Origin: Kitasatospora sp. NBC_01266
GTDB taxonomy: Bacteria > Actinomycetota > Actinomycetes > Streptomycetales > Streptomycetaceae
NCBI RefSeq assembly: GCF_036242395.1
Contig: NZ_CP108458.1
Location: 310,001-374,000 of the forward strand
DNA: 64,000 bases
Reading direction: 5' to 3'
Positions 15,385 to 23,608 of the stretch are shown here, piece by piece. Positions within the stretch are counted from its first letter, which is position 1. Each line of letters begins with the position of its first letter. Both the position numbers and the translations under genes were made by a program. The notes under the pieces were generated by a model. The model saw nothing but the letters and a program-made list of their open reading frames with translations. It was not told the DNA's origin and did no database searches.

Positions 15385-16382
15385 CTGTACTCCCTCATGG
15401 GGTCGGCGAGACCCTGGCCGGGCCTCGCGGGTCGGAAGCGGTCCCGGTAGTCGGACGGCGTGACGCCGACCTGCCGGTGGAACGAACGGCGCAGCGTCTC
15501 CCCGGTGCCGAAGCCGCAGCTGCGGGCGATGGCCTCGACGGGGTCGTCGCCCTCGGCGAGCGCGCGGCGGGCCGCCTCGACCCGGACCCGTTCCACGTAG
15601 CCGGCGGGCGCGGTGCCGAGTTCCGCGGTGAACCTGCGCTGCAGGTGACGGGGGCTCAGGCCGGCCCGCGCCGCCAGGTCGGCGATGGTGTGCCGGGCGC
15701 CGGGGTCGGCGTGGATCGCCGCGACCGCCGTGCGGATCGGGCCGCTGGACGGCTGGCTCGACCAGAGCGGCACGCTGAACTGCGACTGGCTGCCGGGTCG
15801 GCGCAGGAAGAGCACCAGTTCCTGGGCGACGGCGTGCGCCACCGGCCGGCCCAGGTCGTCCTCGACCAGGGCGAGCGCGAGGTCCATGCCGGCGGTCACC
15901 CCGGCCGAGGTCCACACCCGCCCGTCCTGGGTGAAGATCGGATCGCAGTCCACCCGCAACGCGGGATGCTCGCGGGCGAGTTGTTCCGCGCGGGCCCAGT
16001 GCGTGGTGACCTGGCAGCCGTCGACCAGGCCGGCGGCGGCCAGCAGGAAGATCCCGCTGCAGACCGAGGTGATCCGCCGGGCCCGCGCGCCGGCGGCCGC
16101 GATCCAGTCGACCAGCGCCCGGTGCTGCCGGGCCTGGTCGACCCCCTGGCCGCCGACGGCCACCAGGGTGTCGATCCCCCGCGGTTCGAGCCCGGCCACC
16201 CCGAACTCGGCGTGCACCGGCAGGCCGCTGCTCGTTCGTACCGGCCCGGCGACGGGGGCGACGACCTGGCAGGTGTAGCCGCCCGAGAGCCGGCTCGCGT
16301 GCTGGAACACCTCGTGCGGGCCGACCAGGTCGAGCGGTTGGAACCCTTCGAAGATCACGAAGACGATGCGGGGCTTCTCCAC
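15381..16382 (-). CDS. GlxA-type AraC-family transcriptional regulator
   Basis: A 333-aa regulator. The N-terminal DJ-1/PfpI-like sensing domain (about 1-185: RIVFVIFEGFQPLDLVGPHEVF) is followed by a C-terminal AraC helix-turn-helix pair (about 225-320: HTIADLAARAGLSPRHLQRRF and IARSCGFGTGETLRRSF). The GTG at 16382 is preceded by GGCTGGAGAC, a good ribosome binding site; the frame extends to 16469 without one. It overlaps the downstream PfpI-like gene by 4 bp. Members of this group (ArgR/GbdR/CdhR-like) sense nitrogenous metabolites such as arginine or betaines. That would match the amine-catabolism neighbours, but this link is inferred. Confidence 0.85.
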   Translation of the reverse strand: MEKPRIVFVIFEGFQPLDLVGPHEVFQHASRLSGGYTCQVVAPVAGPVRTSSGLPVHAEFGVAGLEPRGIDTLVAVGGQGVDQARQHRALVDWIAAAGARARRITSVCSGIFLLAAAGLVDGCQVTTHWARAEQLAREHPALRVDCDPIFTQDGRVWTSAGVTAGMDLALALVEDDLGRPVAHAVAQELVLFLRRPGSQSQFSVPLWSSQPSSGPIRTAVAAIHADPGARHTIADLAARAGLSPRHLQRRFTAELGTAPAGYVERVRVEAARRALAEGDDPVEAIARSCGFGTGETLRRSFHRQVGVTPSDYRDRFRPARPGQGLADPMREYR

Positions 16383-16654
16383 GTCTCCAGCCTGCGGCCG
16401 CGCGTCCGATGGCGTCAACGACGGCCACCCAACGATTCGCGCCACCCGGCGCGGGCGCCGCGACGGCACGTAACGTCGATCCCGAGCTGGACAAGTACCG
16501 TCTCGCCGCCCCCGCGCACTCGCCGGCGTCCCGGACCCGGTCGGAGGATGACGTCGCGCGACGCCGGCCGCCGCGGTGGGAACGCGCGGGGAGGGGATCG
16601 GGATCGGGCGGTGCGACCGTCAGGCTGACCGGTTCGCCGCCCCAGGAGGCTGCT

Positions 16655-17053
16655 GTGACACATCCCCCCGACCGCCCCGGTGCGGTCCAACTGCGCGCCG
16701 CGCTCCAGGAGCTGGCCACCGTGGAGCGCTGGGCCCGGCGGGTGCGGGACGGGGGCAGCGGGGACGGCGGGGGCGGTGGACCGGACGGGGGCGGGGTTCC
16801 CGGCGGGCCGGCGGGGCCGGTGCTGCGGGTGGAGACGATGACCGGGAGCGGGATGCACAAGGTGGTCACGATCAGCCCGGCGGCCGGCCAGGACGAGGCG
16901 CAGTTCGCGGCGGTGCGCTCGGTGGTCAGGGCGCTGCTCGACCTGGCGGGCCATCAGGAGGGGCCCGTGTGCACCGAGGTGGAGCTCACCGCGCGCGGTC
17001 CGCGGATCCTGGCGTGCCGGCTCGGCGGGGCGGCCGCCGGGCCGGCCGGGTAG
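16655..17053 (+). CDS. Hypothetical protein, 132 aa
   Basis: The GTG start at 16655 follows AGGAGG at 16644-16649, one of the strongest ribosome binding sites in the window. The N-terminal half has a helix (LRAALQELATVERWARRV), then a Gly/Asp-rich linker (about residues 32-52). The C-terminal half looks like a compact alpha/beta unit: VLRVETMTGSGMHKVVTIS, then FAAVRSVVRALLDLAG and CTEVELTARGPRILACR. No signal or membrane segment is seen. I do not recognise the family. It lies 144 bp upstream of a small exported peptide gene and may be read with it. Confidence 0.55.
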   Translation: MTHPPDRPGAVQLRAALQELATVERWARRVRDGGSGDGGGGGPDGGGVPGGPAGPVLRVETMTGSGMHKVVTISPAAGQDEAQFAAVRSVVRALLDLAGHQEGPVCTEVELTARGPRILACRLGGAAAGPAG

Positions 17054-17140
17054 CGGGTGCTCGCGCGGTAACCCGGTGGGAACCGTTCGGGAAGTGCCGC
17101 AGCCACCATGGCTGGAGTCAGCAGCGGACACCGCGTGGCA

Positions 17141-17176
17141 CAGCACGCGGAACAGCACGCGGAACAGCACACGGAA
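17141..17176. repeat. Three tandem 12-bp repeats upstream of the small exported peptide gene
   Basis: CAGCACGCGGAA occurs at 17141, 17153 and, with one change, 17165, in perfect 12-bp register. The array ends about 20 bp before the start codon at 17198 and just before the ribosome binding site AAAGGA. SARP-type activators bind short direct repeats near target promoters, and a SARP gene is the convergent neighbour, so a regulatory role is possible. Proximity to the start codon would also fit a leader element. Confidence 0.5.
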
Positions 17177-17197
17177 CACCACTCAAAGGACGTGACC

Positions 17198-17362
17198 ATG
17201 GGACGCAAGCCGGCCGCACTGCTCGGGATCCTCCTCGCTTCGCTGGCCCTGGTCCTGGGCCTGGGCACCGGTTGGGACGCGGCTGCCGGGGCAGCGCACC
17301 CGCAGCACCAGGTGCTGGCCGAGGACAAGGGCCCCACGGGCGGCTTCCCCCTCGCGCCGTGA
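17198..17362 (+). CDS. Small exported peptide, 54 aa
   Basis: A 54-codon gene with start ATG 17198 and ribosome binding site AAAGGA 8-13 bp upstream. The N-terminus MGRKPAA plus a hydrophobic core (LLGILLASLALVLGLG) is a typical Sec signal peptide. Cleavage near AAAGAA would leave a mature peptide of about 20-25 residues ending DKGPTGGFPLAP. It is next to an AfsR-type SARP gene (convergent) and about 3.5 kb from an XRE-NTPase. The position recalls the afsR-afsS pair, but afsS products lack signal peptides and this protein lacks their repeats. It could be a signalling peptide or a small envelope protein. Function unknown. Confidence 0.6.
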   Translation: MGRKPAALLGILLASLALVLGLGTGWDAAAGAAHPQHQVLAEDKGPTGGFPLAP

Positions 17363-17364
17363 GG

Positions 17365-17397
17365 ACCCCGGCCGGGATCCCGGACAGCGGCCGGGGT
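17365..17397. terminator. Bidirectional hairpin terminator
   Basis: ACCCCGGCCG pairs perfectly with CGGCCGGGGT (10-bp stem, 13-nt loop), starting 3 bp after the stop of the small peptide gene and ending 20 bp before the stop of the convergent SARP gene. There is no T-run, as is common in streptomycetes. Confidence 0.6.
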
Positions 17398-17416
17398 GGG
17401 CGCCCACCGGCCTGCC

Positions 17417-20400
17417 TCACGCCCGCCGGCGGTCCGCCGGCACCCCCAGCGCCGTGAACAGCCGCTCGGCGGCCGCGCGATGGCCCGGCGCGCCCGCATC
17501 GCCCAGCGCCTCGGCCGCCTGGGCCAGCCCGGCCAGCGCGTAGGCCTCCTCGGTGCGGTAGTCGATCGCCGCGGCGCGCTGGTGCGCGTGGGTGTGCAGG
17601 GCCAGCGCCGCGCCGTGCTCGCCGCGGCGGTGCAGCAGCCGGCCGGCCGTGTTCTCCACCTTGGCCCGGCGCAGCGGCGAGGAGCTCGCCTCCACCAGCG
17701 CCAGTGCCCGCGCCAGGTGGTCGGCGGCCCGCTGCGGGTGCCCGAGCCGGTGCGCGACGTCGGCCGACAGGGCCAGCGCCAGCGCGACCTGGCCCGGTTC
17801 CTTCGTCTCGTCGCACAACTCCCGCGCCTGGCACAGCTGCTGCTCGGCCTCAGGGTACGAGCCCAGGCCCAGCAGGGCGGCGGCCAGATCGGTCAGCGCC
17901 ACCAGTTCGTTCTCGTGCCGGCCCAGCTGCCGGCCCAGCTCGACCGCGCGCCGGGCCGCCTCGGCGGACTCGCCGTACCGCCCCCACTGCTCGTACAGCG
18001 CGCTGAGCAGGGTCAGGCTCTCCGCCTCGGCGCGTAGCGAACCCAGCTCCCGTTCGTGGGCGATCGCCCTGGTCAGGTGGGCGAGCGCCTCGGGGAAGCG
18101 GCCCAGCAGGCTCTTGTACAGGCCCAGGGTGCTCTCGCTGTGCGCCTCGGTCTGCCGGTCGCCGAGCCGGGCGGCCACGTCGCGGGCCTCCTGCGCGACC
18201 TCGACGCCCTCGGCGAAGTGGCCCAGCTTCCAGCAGGCGACGCCGAGGTTGGCCAGGCTCACCCCGAGCAGCGCCAGGTCGCCCAGCCGGCGCGCGGCGG
18301 TGACCGCGATCCGGCCCAGCGCCTGGAACTCGTCCAGGTGGCCGCGCGCGTGCAGTTGGAACATCACGTTGCGGGCCAGGCAGACGGTGTGCCGGTCGTA
18401 GCCGCGCCGCTCGGCCAGCGCGACGGCCGAGCGCAGCGCGGTGTGCTCCCGGGTGAACCAGGCCTGGGCCCGGGTGCCGTCGGCCAGCGCGGGCAGTTCG
18501 GCCGTGGCCTGCGGCATCCCGGCCAGGCTGCGGCGCCGGCCGGGGAACAGCTGCTCGCAGGCCGCCTCGGTGGCCGCCAGGTAGTAGTCGAGCAGCCGTT
18601 CGACGGCGGCCGCGTCCGCCGCCTCGGTCGGCCCGCCGCGCAGGCTCTGGGCGAAGCTGCGCACCAGGTCGTGGAAGGTGTAGAGGTCGATCTCCGGCTG
18701 CTGGAGGAGATGGACGTCGAGCAGCAGTTCCAGCACCGACTCGGCCGCCCGGGCCCCGCTGTCCAGCAGCGCGGCGGCCGAGTAGACGTCGAGTTCGCCG
18801 CCGGGGTGCAGGGCGAGCTGCCGGAACGCCGAGCGGCTCTGCTCGTCCAGGGTCTGGTAGGACAGGCGCAGCGTCGCGGCCACGCTCCGTTCGCCGGAGC
18901 TGAGTTCGTCCAGCCGCCGGGTCTCGTCGCGCAGCCGGTCGGCCAGGTAGCGCAGGGTCCAGCGCGGGCGGTTGCGCAGCCGGGCGGTGGCGATCCGCAG
19001 GGCGAGCGGGAGATGGCCGCAGAGCCGGGCCAGTTCGGCGGCCGCCTCGGGCTCGGCGGCGATCCGCGCCGCGCCGAGGATCTCGGTGACCAGGCTCGCG
19101 CTCTCCTCGGGTGCCAGCACGTCGATCGAGATCCACCGCGCACCGTCCAGGTCCACCAGGCGGGCCCGGCTGGTGACCAGGACCAGGCAGCCGGGCGAGG
19201 TGGGCAGCAGCGGGCGCACCGCGGCGGCGTCGGCGGCGTTGTCGAGCAGCAGGAGCAGCCGCCGGCCGACCAGGGTGGCCCGCCACAGCGCGGTGCGGCC
19301 CGCCACGTCGTCCGGGATCCGGTCGCCGGGCAGGCCGAGCGCCCGCAGCAGGGTGTGCAGCGCGGTGCCGGCGCCGACCGGCGGCTCGCCGGGGGCGTGG
19401 CCGCGCAGGTCGATGTGGAGCTGGCCGTCCGGGTAGGCGGCGGCCAGCCGGTGCGCGGCCCGCACGGCCAGCGAGGTCTTGCCGCTGCCGCCCATGCCGT
19501 CGATGGCCACGATCCGGGTCCGCGGCCCGCCCTCCTGCCGCGCGCAGGCGAGCAGTTCGGCGAGTTCGCGGTCGCGGCCGGTGAAGTCGGTGAGGTCGTA
19601 CGGGAGGGTGCTGGGCGAGCCGGCGCCGGGCGGGGGCGGCGGGGCGGCGGCGGGCGGCAGGGTTGCTGACGGTCTGTCGGCCGCCGGCGGGGCGGCGGCC
19701 GGTTCGCGGTTGTCGCGCAGGATGCCCTGGTGGATCCGGGCCAGGCCGGGGCCGGGGTCGATGCCGAGCTCCTCGACCAGCAGCTCGCGGACGCGGCCGT
19801 ACTCCTCCAGCGCCTCGGCCTGCCGCCCCGAGCGGTAGAGCGCGAGCATCAGCTGGCCGCGCGGGGTCTCGCGCAGCGGGTGCTGCTGGACGAGTTGGCG
19901 CAGGTCGGCCACCAGCTCGGCGCTCTCGCCCAGGCCCAGCCGCAGCTCGAAGAGCTGCTCGGCGGCGGCCAGTCGGCGCTCCTCCAGCGCGGTGGCCGCG
20001 GCCTGGATCACCGGGCCGCCCGCGCCCGAGAGGACCGGGCCGCGCCAGAGCGCGAGTGCGTCGCGCAGCGCCTCGACCGCCTCGGCGGGCTGCCCCGCCG
20101 CCGCGGCCTGCCGGGCGGTGCGGACCAGGGCGCCGAACTCGGTCAGGTCCAACTGCGCGTCCGTGATCGCCACCCGGTAGCCGGGGCCGTCGGTGACCAG
20201 CACCTCGCCGCCGGCCCGCAGGCTCCGGCGCAGCTCCGCGACGGCCTTGCGGACCTGGTGGGAGGCGGTGGCGGGCGGGTCCTCGGCCCAGACCGCGGCC
20301 ACCAGCCGGGAGACCGGCAGCACCTTGCCGGGGTCCAGCAGCAGGGTGACCAGCACCCGCTCGCGGATCGTCCCGCCCAGCCGCAGCCGCTGCCCGTCCT

Positions 20401-20461
20401 GCCAACCCTCCAGCGGGCCCATGATGTTGAAGCGCAGCCCACTCCGAGCGCCAGCAGGCAT
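17417..20461 (-). CDS. AfsR/SARP-family transcriptional activator with NB-ARC and TPR domains
   Basis: A 1014-aa large SARP. Domains: winged-helix OmpR-like DNA-binding region (about 8-95, RERVLVTLLLDPGKVLPVSR and HQVRKAVAELRRSL); bacterial transcriptional activation domain (about 100-245); an Ala/Pro-rich linker; NB-ARC STAND ATPase (about 280-620) with P-loop DGMGGSGKTSLAVRAAH near residue 324 and RLLLLLDNAADAA as Walker B; then TPR-like helices (about 690-1000). SARPs bind heptameric direct repeats and activate antibiotic genes. It lies about 1.8 kb from the last gene of the NRPS operon and is the most likely pathway activator. Its start region carries phased GGGAAGC repeats (20594-20728), suggesting autoregulation. 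The ATPase and TPR portion implies ligand- or partner-gated activity. Confidence 0.9.
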   Translation of the reverse strand: MPAGARSGLRFNIMGPLEGWQDGQRLRLGGTIRERVLVTLLLDPGKVLPVSRLVAAVWAEDPPATASHQVRKAVAELRRSLRAGGEVLVTDGPGYRVAITDAQLDLTEFGALVRTARQAAAAGQPAEAVEALRDALALWRGPVLSGAGGPVIQAAATALEERRLAAAEQLFELRLGLGESAELVADLRQLVQQHPLRETPRGQLMLALYRSGRQAEALEEYGRVRELLVEELGIDPGPGLARIHQGILRDNREPAAAPPAADRPSATLPPAAAPPPPPGAGSPSTLPYDLTDFTGRDRELAELLACARQEGGPRTRIVAIDGMGGSGKTSLAVRAAHRLAAAYPDGQLHIDLRGHAPGEPPVGAGTALHTLLRALGLPGDRIPDDVAGRTALWRATLVGRRLLLLLDNAADAAAVRPLLPTSPGCLVLVTSRARLVDLDGARWISIDVLAPEESASLVTEILGAARIAAEPEAAAELARLCGHLPLALRIATARLRNRPRWTLRYLADRLRDETRRLDELSSGERSVAATLRLSYQTLDEQSRSAFRQLALHPGGELDVYSAAALLDSGARAAESVLELLLDVHLLQQPEIDLYTFHDLVRSFAQSLRGGPTEAADAAAVERLLDYYLAATEAACEQLFPGRRRSLAGMPQATAELPALADGTRAQAWFTREHTALRSAVALAERRGYDRHTVCLARNVMFQLHARGHLDEFQALGRIAVTAARRLGDLALLGVSLANLGVACWKLGHFAEGVEVAQEARDVAARLGDRQTEAHSESTLGLYKSLLGRFPEALAHLTRAIAHERELGSLRAEAESLTLLSALYEQWGRYGESAEAARRAVELGRQLGRHENELVALTDLAAALLGLGSYPEAEQQLCQARELCDETKEPGQVALALALSADVAHRLGHPQRAADHLARALALVEASSSPLRRAKVENTAGRLLHRRGEHGAALALHTHAHQRAAAIDYRTEEAYALAGLAQAAEALGDAGAPGHRAAAERLFTALGVPADRRRA

Positions 20462-20593
20462 AGTTCCCCCTACCCCTTCTCACCCCGCAGAAGATCGCCG
20501 CGATGGAATGTCGCCGCGGCCGAACATCGGATCACGGACAGAACTGGCCCCCGCTGGATGATAGGCCGCGCGCTGATCATGCGGTACTGCCCC

Positions 20594-20728
20594 GGGAAGC
20601 CCGCTGGTCACACGGTGCCGCCCGGGGCTGCCGGGGGAAGCCGGGAGAGGTCGGCGGGAAGCCGGTGGGAAGCCGCCCCGGCGGGCGGTACCGCGCAGGG
20701 AAAAGATCGGGAAGCGCCTCCCGGAAGC
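20594..20728. promoter_or_regulatory. Phased GGGAAGC direct repeats between two divergent regulators
   Basis: GGGAAGC starts at 20594, 20635, 20656, 20667 and 20709, and a CGGAAGC variant at 20722. The first four intervals are 41, 21, 11 and 42 bp, close to 4, 2, 1 and 4 helical turns, so the copies would lie on one face of the DNA. This is the geometry expected of SARP binding sites (7-bp direct repeats about 11 bp apart). The 417-bp gap 20462-20878 between the SARP and XRE-NTPase genes otherwise shows no gene. Confidence 0.5.
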
Positions 20729-20878
20729 TGCTGTCATCGGACGCCCCGCCGGACCGGACCCAGGGCCTCACCGCCCGGGGACCGGCAGCCCGCGGCGGGG
20801 CACGGCGGCTGATCGGGCCGGCGCACGGTGCCCGGACGGGCCGGCGTGCGGCCATCCTCGGACCACGGAGGTCATCTG

Positions 20879-22294
20879 ATGAACGCTCAGGCTCCATCGG
20901 CCGGACTCGGCGTCCTGCTGCGCAGCGCGCGCCGCAGGGCCGGCCTCACCCAGCAGCAGCTGGCCGGTCTCTCGACGGTCAGTGTCCGGGCCATCCGGGA
21001 CCTCGAGCAGGGCCGGGTCCAGCACCCGCGCAAGGACACCATCCGGCTGCTCGCCGACACCATGCGACTGAGCGACACCCGCCGGGCCACCCTCCAACTC
21101 GCGGTCGGGAACGCCTCGGTCGGCAGCACCCTGGGCGACCTGTACGGCGTCGAGCTGGCGCCGCCGCCGGCCCCGCTGCGGCCGCTGACCGGGCGCGGGG
21201 CGGAGCTGCGGGCGCTGACCTCGCTGCTCGGCGCGGAGCACGAGCGGCTGCTCACCGTGGTGGGTCTGCCCGGTGTCGGCAAGTCGCGGCTCGCGCAGGA
21301 GGCGGCGCTCTGCTGCCACGCCCAGGCCCGGACGCCGGTGCTGTGGGTGCCCATGGACCGCACCGCCGAGCAGCCGTCCGGGGCCCCGCAGCGACCGCAG
21401 TCGGCCCTGGTCGGCTGGGTCAGGTCGCTGCTCGCACAGGGCGGGAACGGCGGGACCATGGACGAACTGGCGGCCCTGGTCCGGGATCGGCCCACCCTGC
21501 TGGTGCTGGACGGCTATGACGCGGCGCAGGGCGGCCTGGGGCCCGGCCTGCTGGGTCTGCTGCACTCCTGCGAGCGGCTGAAGGTGCTGATCACCAGCCG
21601 CCGCCCGGAGCGGACGCTGGACGGCCGGGTGCTGCCGCTGACCCCGCTGCCGCTGCCGGGGCCGGGGCCGGGCGGCCCGGGTCGGGCGGGGGCGACAGCC
21701 ACGGCCGAGCAGGCCGGGCCGGCCGTGGAACTGATGCTGTCGTACGTCAGCCACCTGCGCCCCGACCTGCTGCCGACCGAGTCGGTGGTGGCCACGCTGG
21801 CCCGGATCTGCCAGGCGCTGGACGGGCTGCCGCAGGCGCTGGAGGCGGCCGGCTCCTGGCTGCTGCTGTACTCCCCGGAGCAGTTGCTGGAGATCGTCCG
21901 CAGCACGCCGCTGGCGCTGATCGACGGCGCCGCCCCGCCGCTGCCCGGGGACGGCCCCCGGTTGAGCGGGCTGCTTGCGGACACGGTGCGCGAGCTGAGC
22001 CCACGGCTGGCGGCGCTGCTGCGCGCGGTGGCGCCGCTGACCCGCTCCTGGACGGTGGAGACCGCCGCCCGGGTGCTCGGCATCCCGCCGGCGGCGGCGG
22101 CCCGGGAGGTCCACGCGCTGGTGCTGCACGGCCTGCTGCGCCAACTGCCGGCCACGGCGGGCGGGCCGGCCCGGTTCAGCGTGCTCAACCTGGTCCGGCC
22201 GCTGGGCCTCGGGCAGCCGTCGGCGCCGTGCGCGCCGTCAGCGCGGGCGGCCGTGGCCGGGCAGGCGCCGGTGCTGGCCGGTGCGCTCGCCTAG
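20879..22294 (+). CDS. XRE-family regulator fused to an NTPase domain
   Basis: A 471-aa STAND-like regulator. The N-terminal XRE helix-turn-helix (about 8-70: LLRSARRRAGLTQQQLAGLS, then VRAIRDLEQGR) is followed by an ATPase domain with P-loop VVGLPGVGKSRLAQEAA near residue 130, Walker B TLLVLDGYDAAQGG and downstream winged-helix-like segments. It lacks the long TPR tail of larger relatives, so it may be shortened or use another sensor. The start at 20879 has GGAG 9 bp upstream. It is divergent from the SARP gene across a repeat-rich region and convergent with the exporter gene of the NRPS operon. I infer a cluster-situated regulator. Confidence 0.8.
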   Translation: MNAQAPSAGLGVLLRSARRRAGLTQQQLAGLSTVSVRAIRDLEQGRVQHPRKDTIRLLADTMRLSDTRRATLQLAVGNASVGSTLGDLYGVELAPPPAPLRPLTGRGAELRALTSLLGAEHERLLTVVGLPGVGKSRLAQEAALCCHAQARTPVLWVPMDRTAEQPSGAPQRPQSALVGWVRSLLAQGGNGGTMDELAALVRDRPTLLVLDGYDAAQGGLGPGLLGLLHSCERLKVLITSRRPERTLDGRVLPLTPLPLPGPGPGGPGRAGATATAEQAGPAVELMLSYVSHLRPDLLPTESVVATLARICQALDGLPQALEAAGSWLLLYSPEQLLEIVRSTPLALIDGAAPPLPGDGPRLSGLLADTVRELSPRLAALLRAVAPLTRSWTVETAARVLGIPPAAAAREVHALVLHGLLRQLPATAGGPARFSVLNLVRPLGLGQPSAPCAPSARAAVAGQAPVLAGALA

Positions 22295-22303
22295 GCGGCC
22301 GGC

Positions 22304-23608
22304 TCACCGCCCCGCACGGCCGTCGGGAACGGCGGCCGAGTCGAGCTCGTGCTGCCGGCGCAGCCAGGAGCGGCCGAGCAGCAGGGCGGGCAGCAGCGCG
22401 GCGGTCATCACGCACCACAGGGCGCCGCGCGGCCCGAGCAGCGAGCCGAGCGCGCCGCCGGCCAGGGCGCCCAGCGGGATCGCGCCGAAGACCAGGAAGC
22501 GCATGGTCGCCGAGATCCGCCCGAGCAGCCGGTGCGGGGTGTGCCGCTGGCGGAAGCTGCTGACCACCACGTTGTAGACGACCAGGCCCGCCACCGGCAC
22601 GATGGCGCCGGGCAGGAAGTACCCGGTGGCCGGGCCCGGTCCGGTGAGCGGCAGCAGCAGGCCGAACGGAGCGGTGGCGGCCAGGCTGTACACGATGGCG
22701 CGCGGCTCGCCCAGCCGGCGGGCCAGCGGGGCGGCGGCGACGGCGCCGGCGATCCCGCCGACCCCGGTGGCGGCCAGCAGCAGACCCACGGCGGCGGGCG
22801 GCAGGTGCACGGTGCGGACCAGGAAGACCACCAGGATCGCCTCGTAGGCGGTCATCGCCAGGTTGGCCAGCGCGGCGACGACCGTCAGCAGCCGCAGCAC
22901 GCGGTGCCGCTGGACAAAGCGCAGGCCCTCGCCGATCTCCCGCCAGACCGAGGCCGCCGGTCCCCGGCCGGGAGCGGTGCCCTCGGTGCGGCGGGCGGGC
23001 TCGGGGGCGAGCAGCAGGCAGAGGGTGGAGACGGCGAACGAGCCGGCGTTCACCAGCGGCCCGACGGCGGCGCCGAGCAGTTGGGCGAGCGCGCCGCCCA
23101 GGCCCGGGCCCGCGATCTGGGCCGAGGACTCGCTGCCCTGCAGCCGGCTGTTGGCGGCGACCAGGTCCTCGGAGGGCACGATGAGCGGCAGGTAGACCAG
23201 GTAGGCGGTGCTGAAGAAGACGTTCGCCAGGCCCAGCACCAGGGCCACCAGGAGGATCTGAGTGATCGTCAGCAGCTGGGCGGCGGCGGCGACCGGGATG
23301 CTGAGCAGGGCGGCGGCCGAGACGGTGTTGCAGCAGATCATCAGCCGCCTGGGGCTGCACCGGTCGACCCAGACCCCGGCGGGCAGGCCGACCAGCAGCC
23401 AGGGCACCCACTGGACGGCGGTGATCAGCCCGACCTGGAAGGTGCCGGCGTGCAGCACCACGGTGGCCAGCAGCGGCAGCGCCACCCCGGTGATCGCGGT
23501 GCCGAACTTGCCGGCGGACTCGCCGATCCAGAGCAGTCGGAACGCACGGTTCGTCCGCAGACCGGAGCCGGCCGCGGCCCCCGGCGTCGGCTCCAGCGTC
23601 GTGGTCAT
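22304..23608 (-). CDS. MFS exporter (DHA3/MefA-like)
   Basis: A 434-aa membrane protein with about 12 hydrophobic spans. NRAFRLLWIGESAGKFGTAI and VPWLLVGLPAGVWVDRCSPRRLM, the conserved loop after helix 2, place it in the drug-efflux MFS group related to macrolide exporters. It is the last gene of the NRPS operon: its ATG overlaps the stop of the adenylation gene by 4 bp. It is probably the export and self-resistance pump for the peptide product. It converges with the XRE-NTPase gene, with only 9 bp between them. Confidence 0.88.
   Translation of the reverse strand: MTTTLEPTPGAAAGSGLRTNRAFRLLWIGESAGKFGTAITGVALPLLATVVLHAGTFQVGLITAVQWVPWLLVGLPAGVWVDRCSPRRLMICCNTVSAAALLSIPVAAAAQLLTITQILLVALVLGLANVFFSTAYLVYLPLIVPSEDLVAANSRLQGSESSAQIAGPGLGGALAQLLGAAVGPLVNAGSFAVSTLCLLLAPEPARRTEGTAPGRGPAASVWREIGEGLRFVQRHRVLRLLTVVAALANLAMTAYEAILVVFLVRTVHLPPAAVGLLLAATGVGGIAGAVAAAPLARRLGEPRAIVYSLAATAPFGLLLPLTGPGPATGYFLPGAIVPVAGLVVYNVVVSSFRQRHTPHRLLGRISATMRFLVFGAIPLGALAGGALGSLLGPRGALWCVMTAALLPALLLGRSWLRRQHELDSAAVPDGRAGR

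Noticed and set aside
17198..17362. Calling the small gene afsS
   Set aside because: The product has a signal peptide and lacks the repeat pattern of AfsS; only the genomic position is similar.
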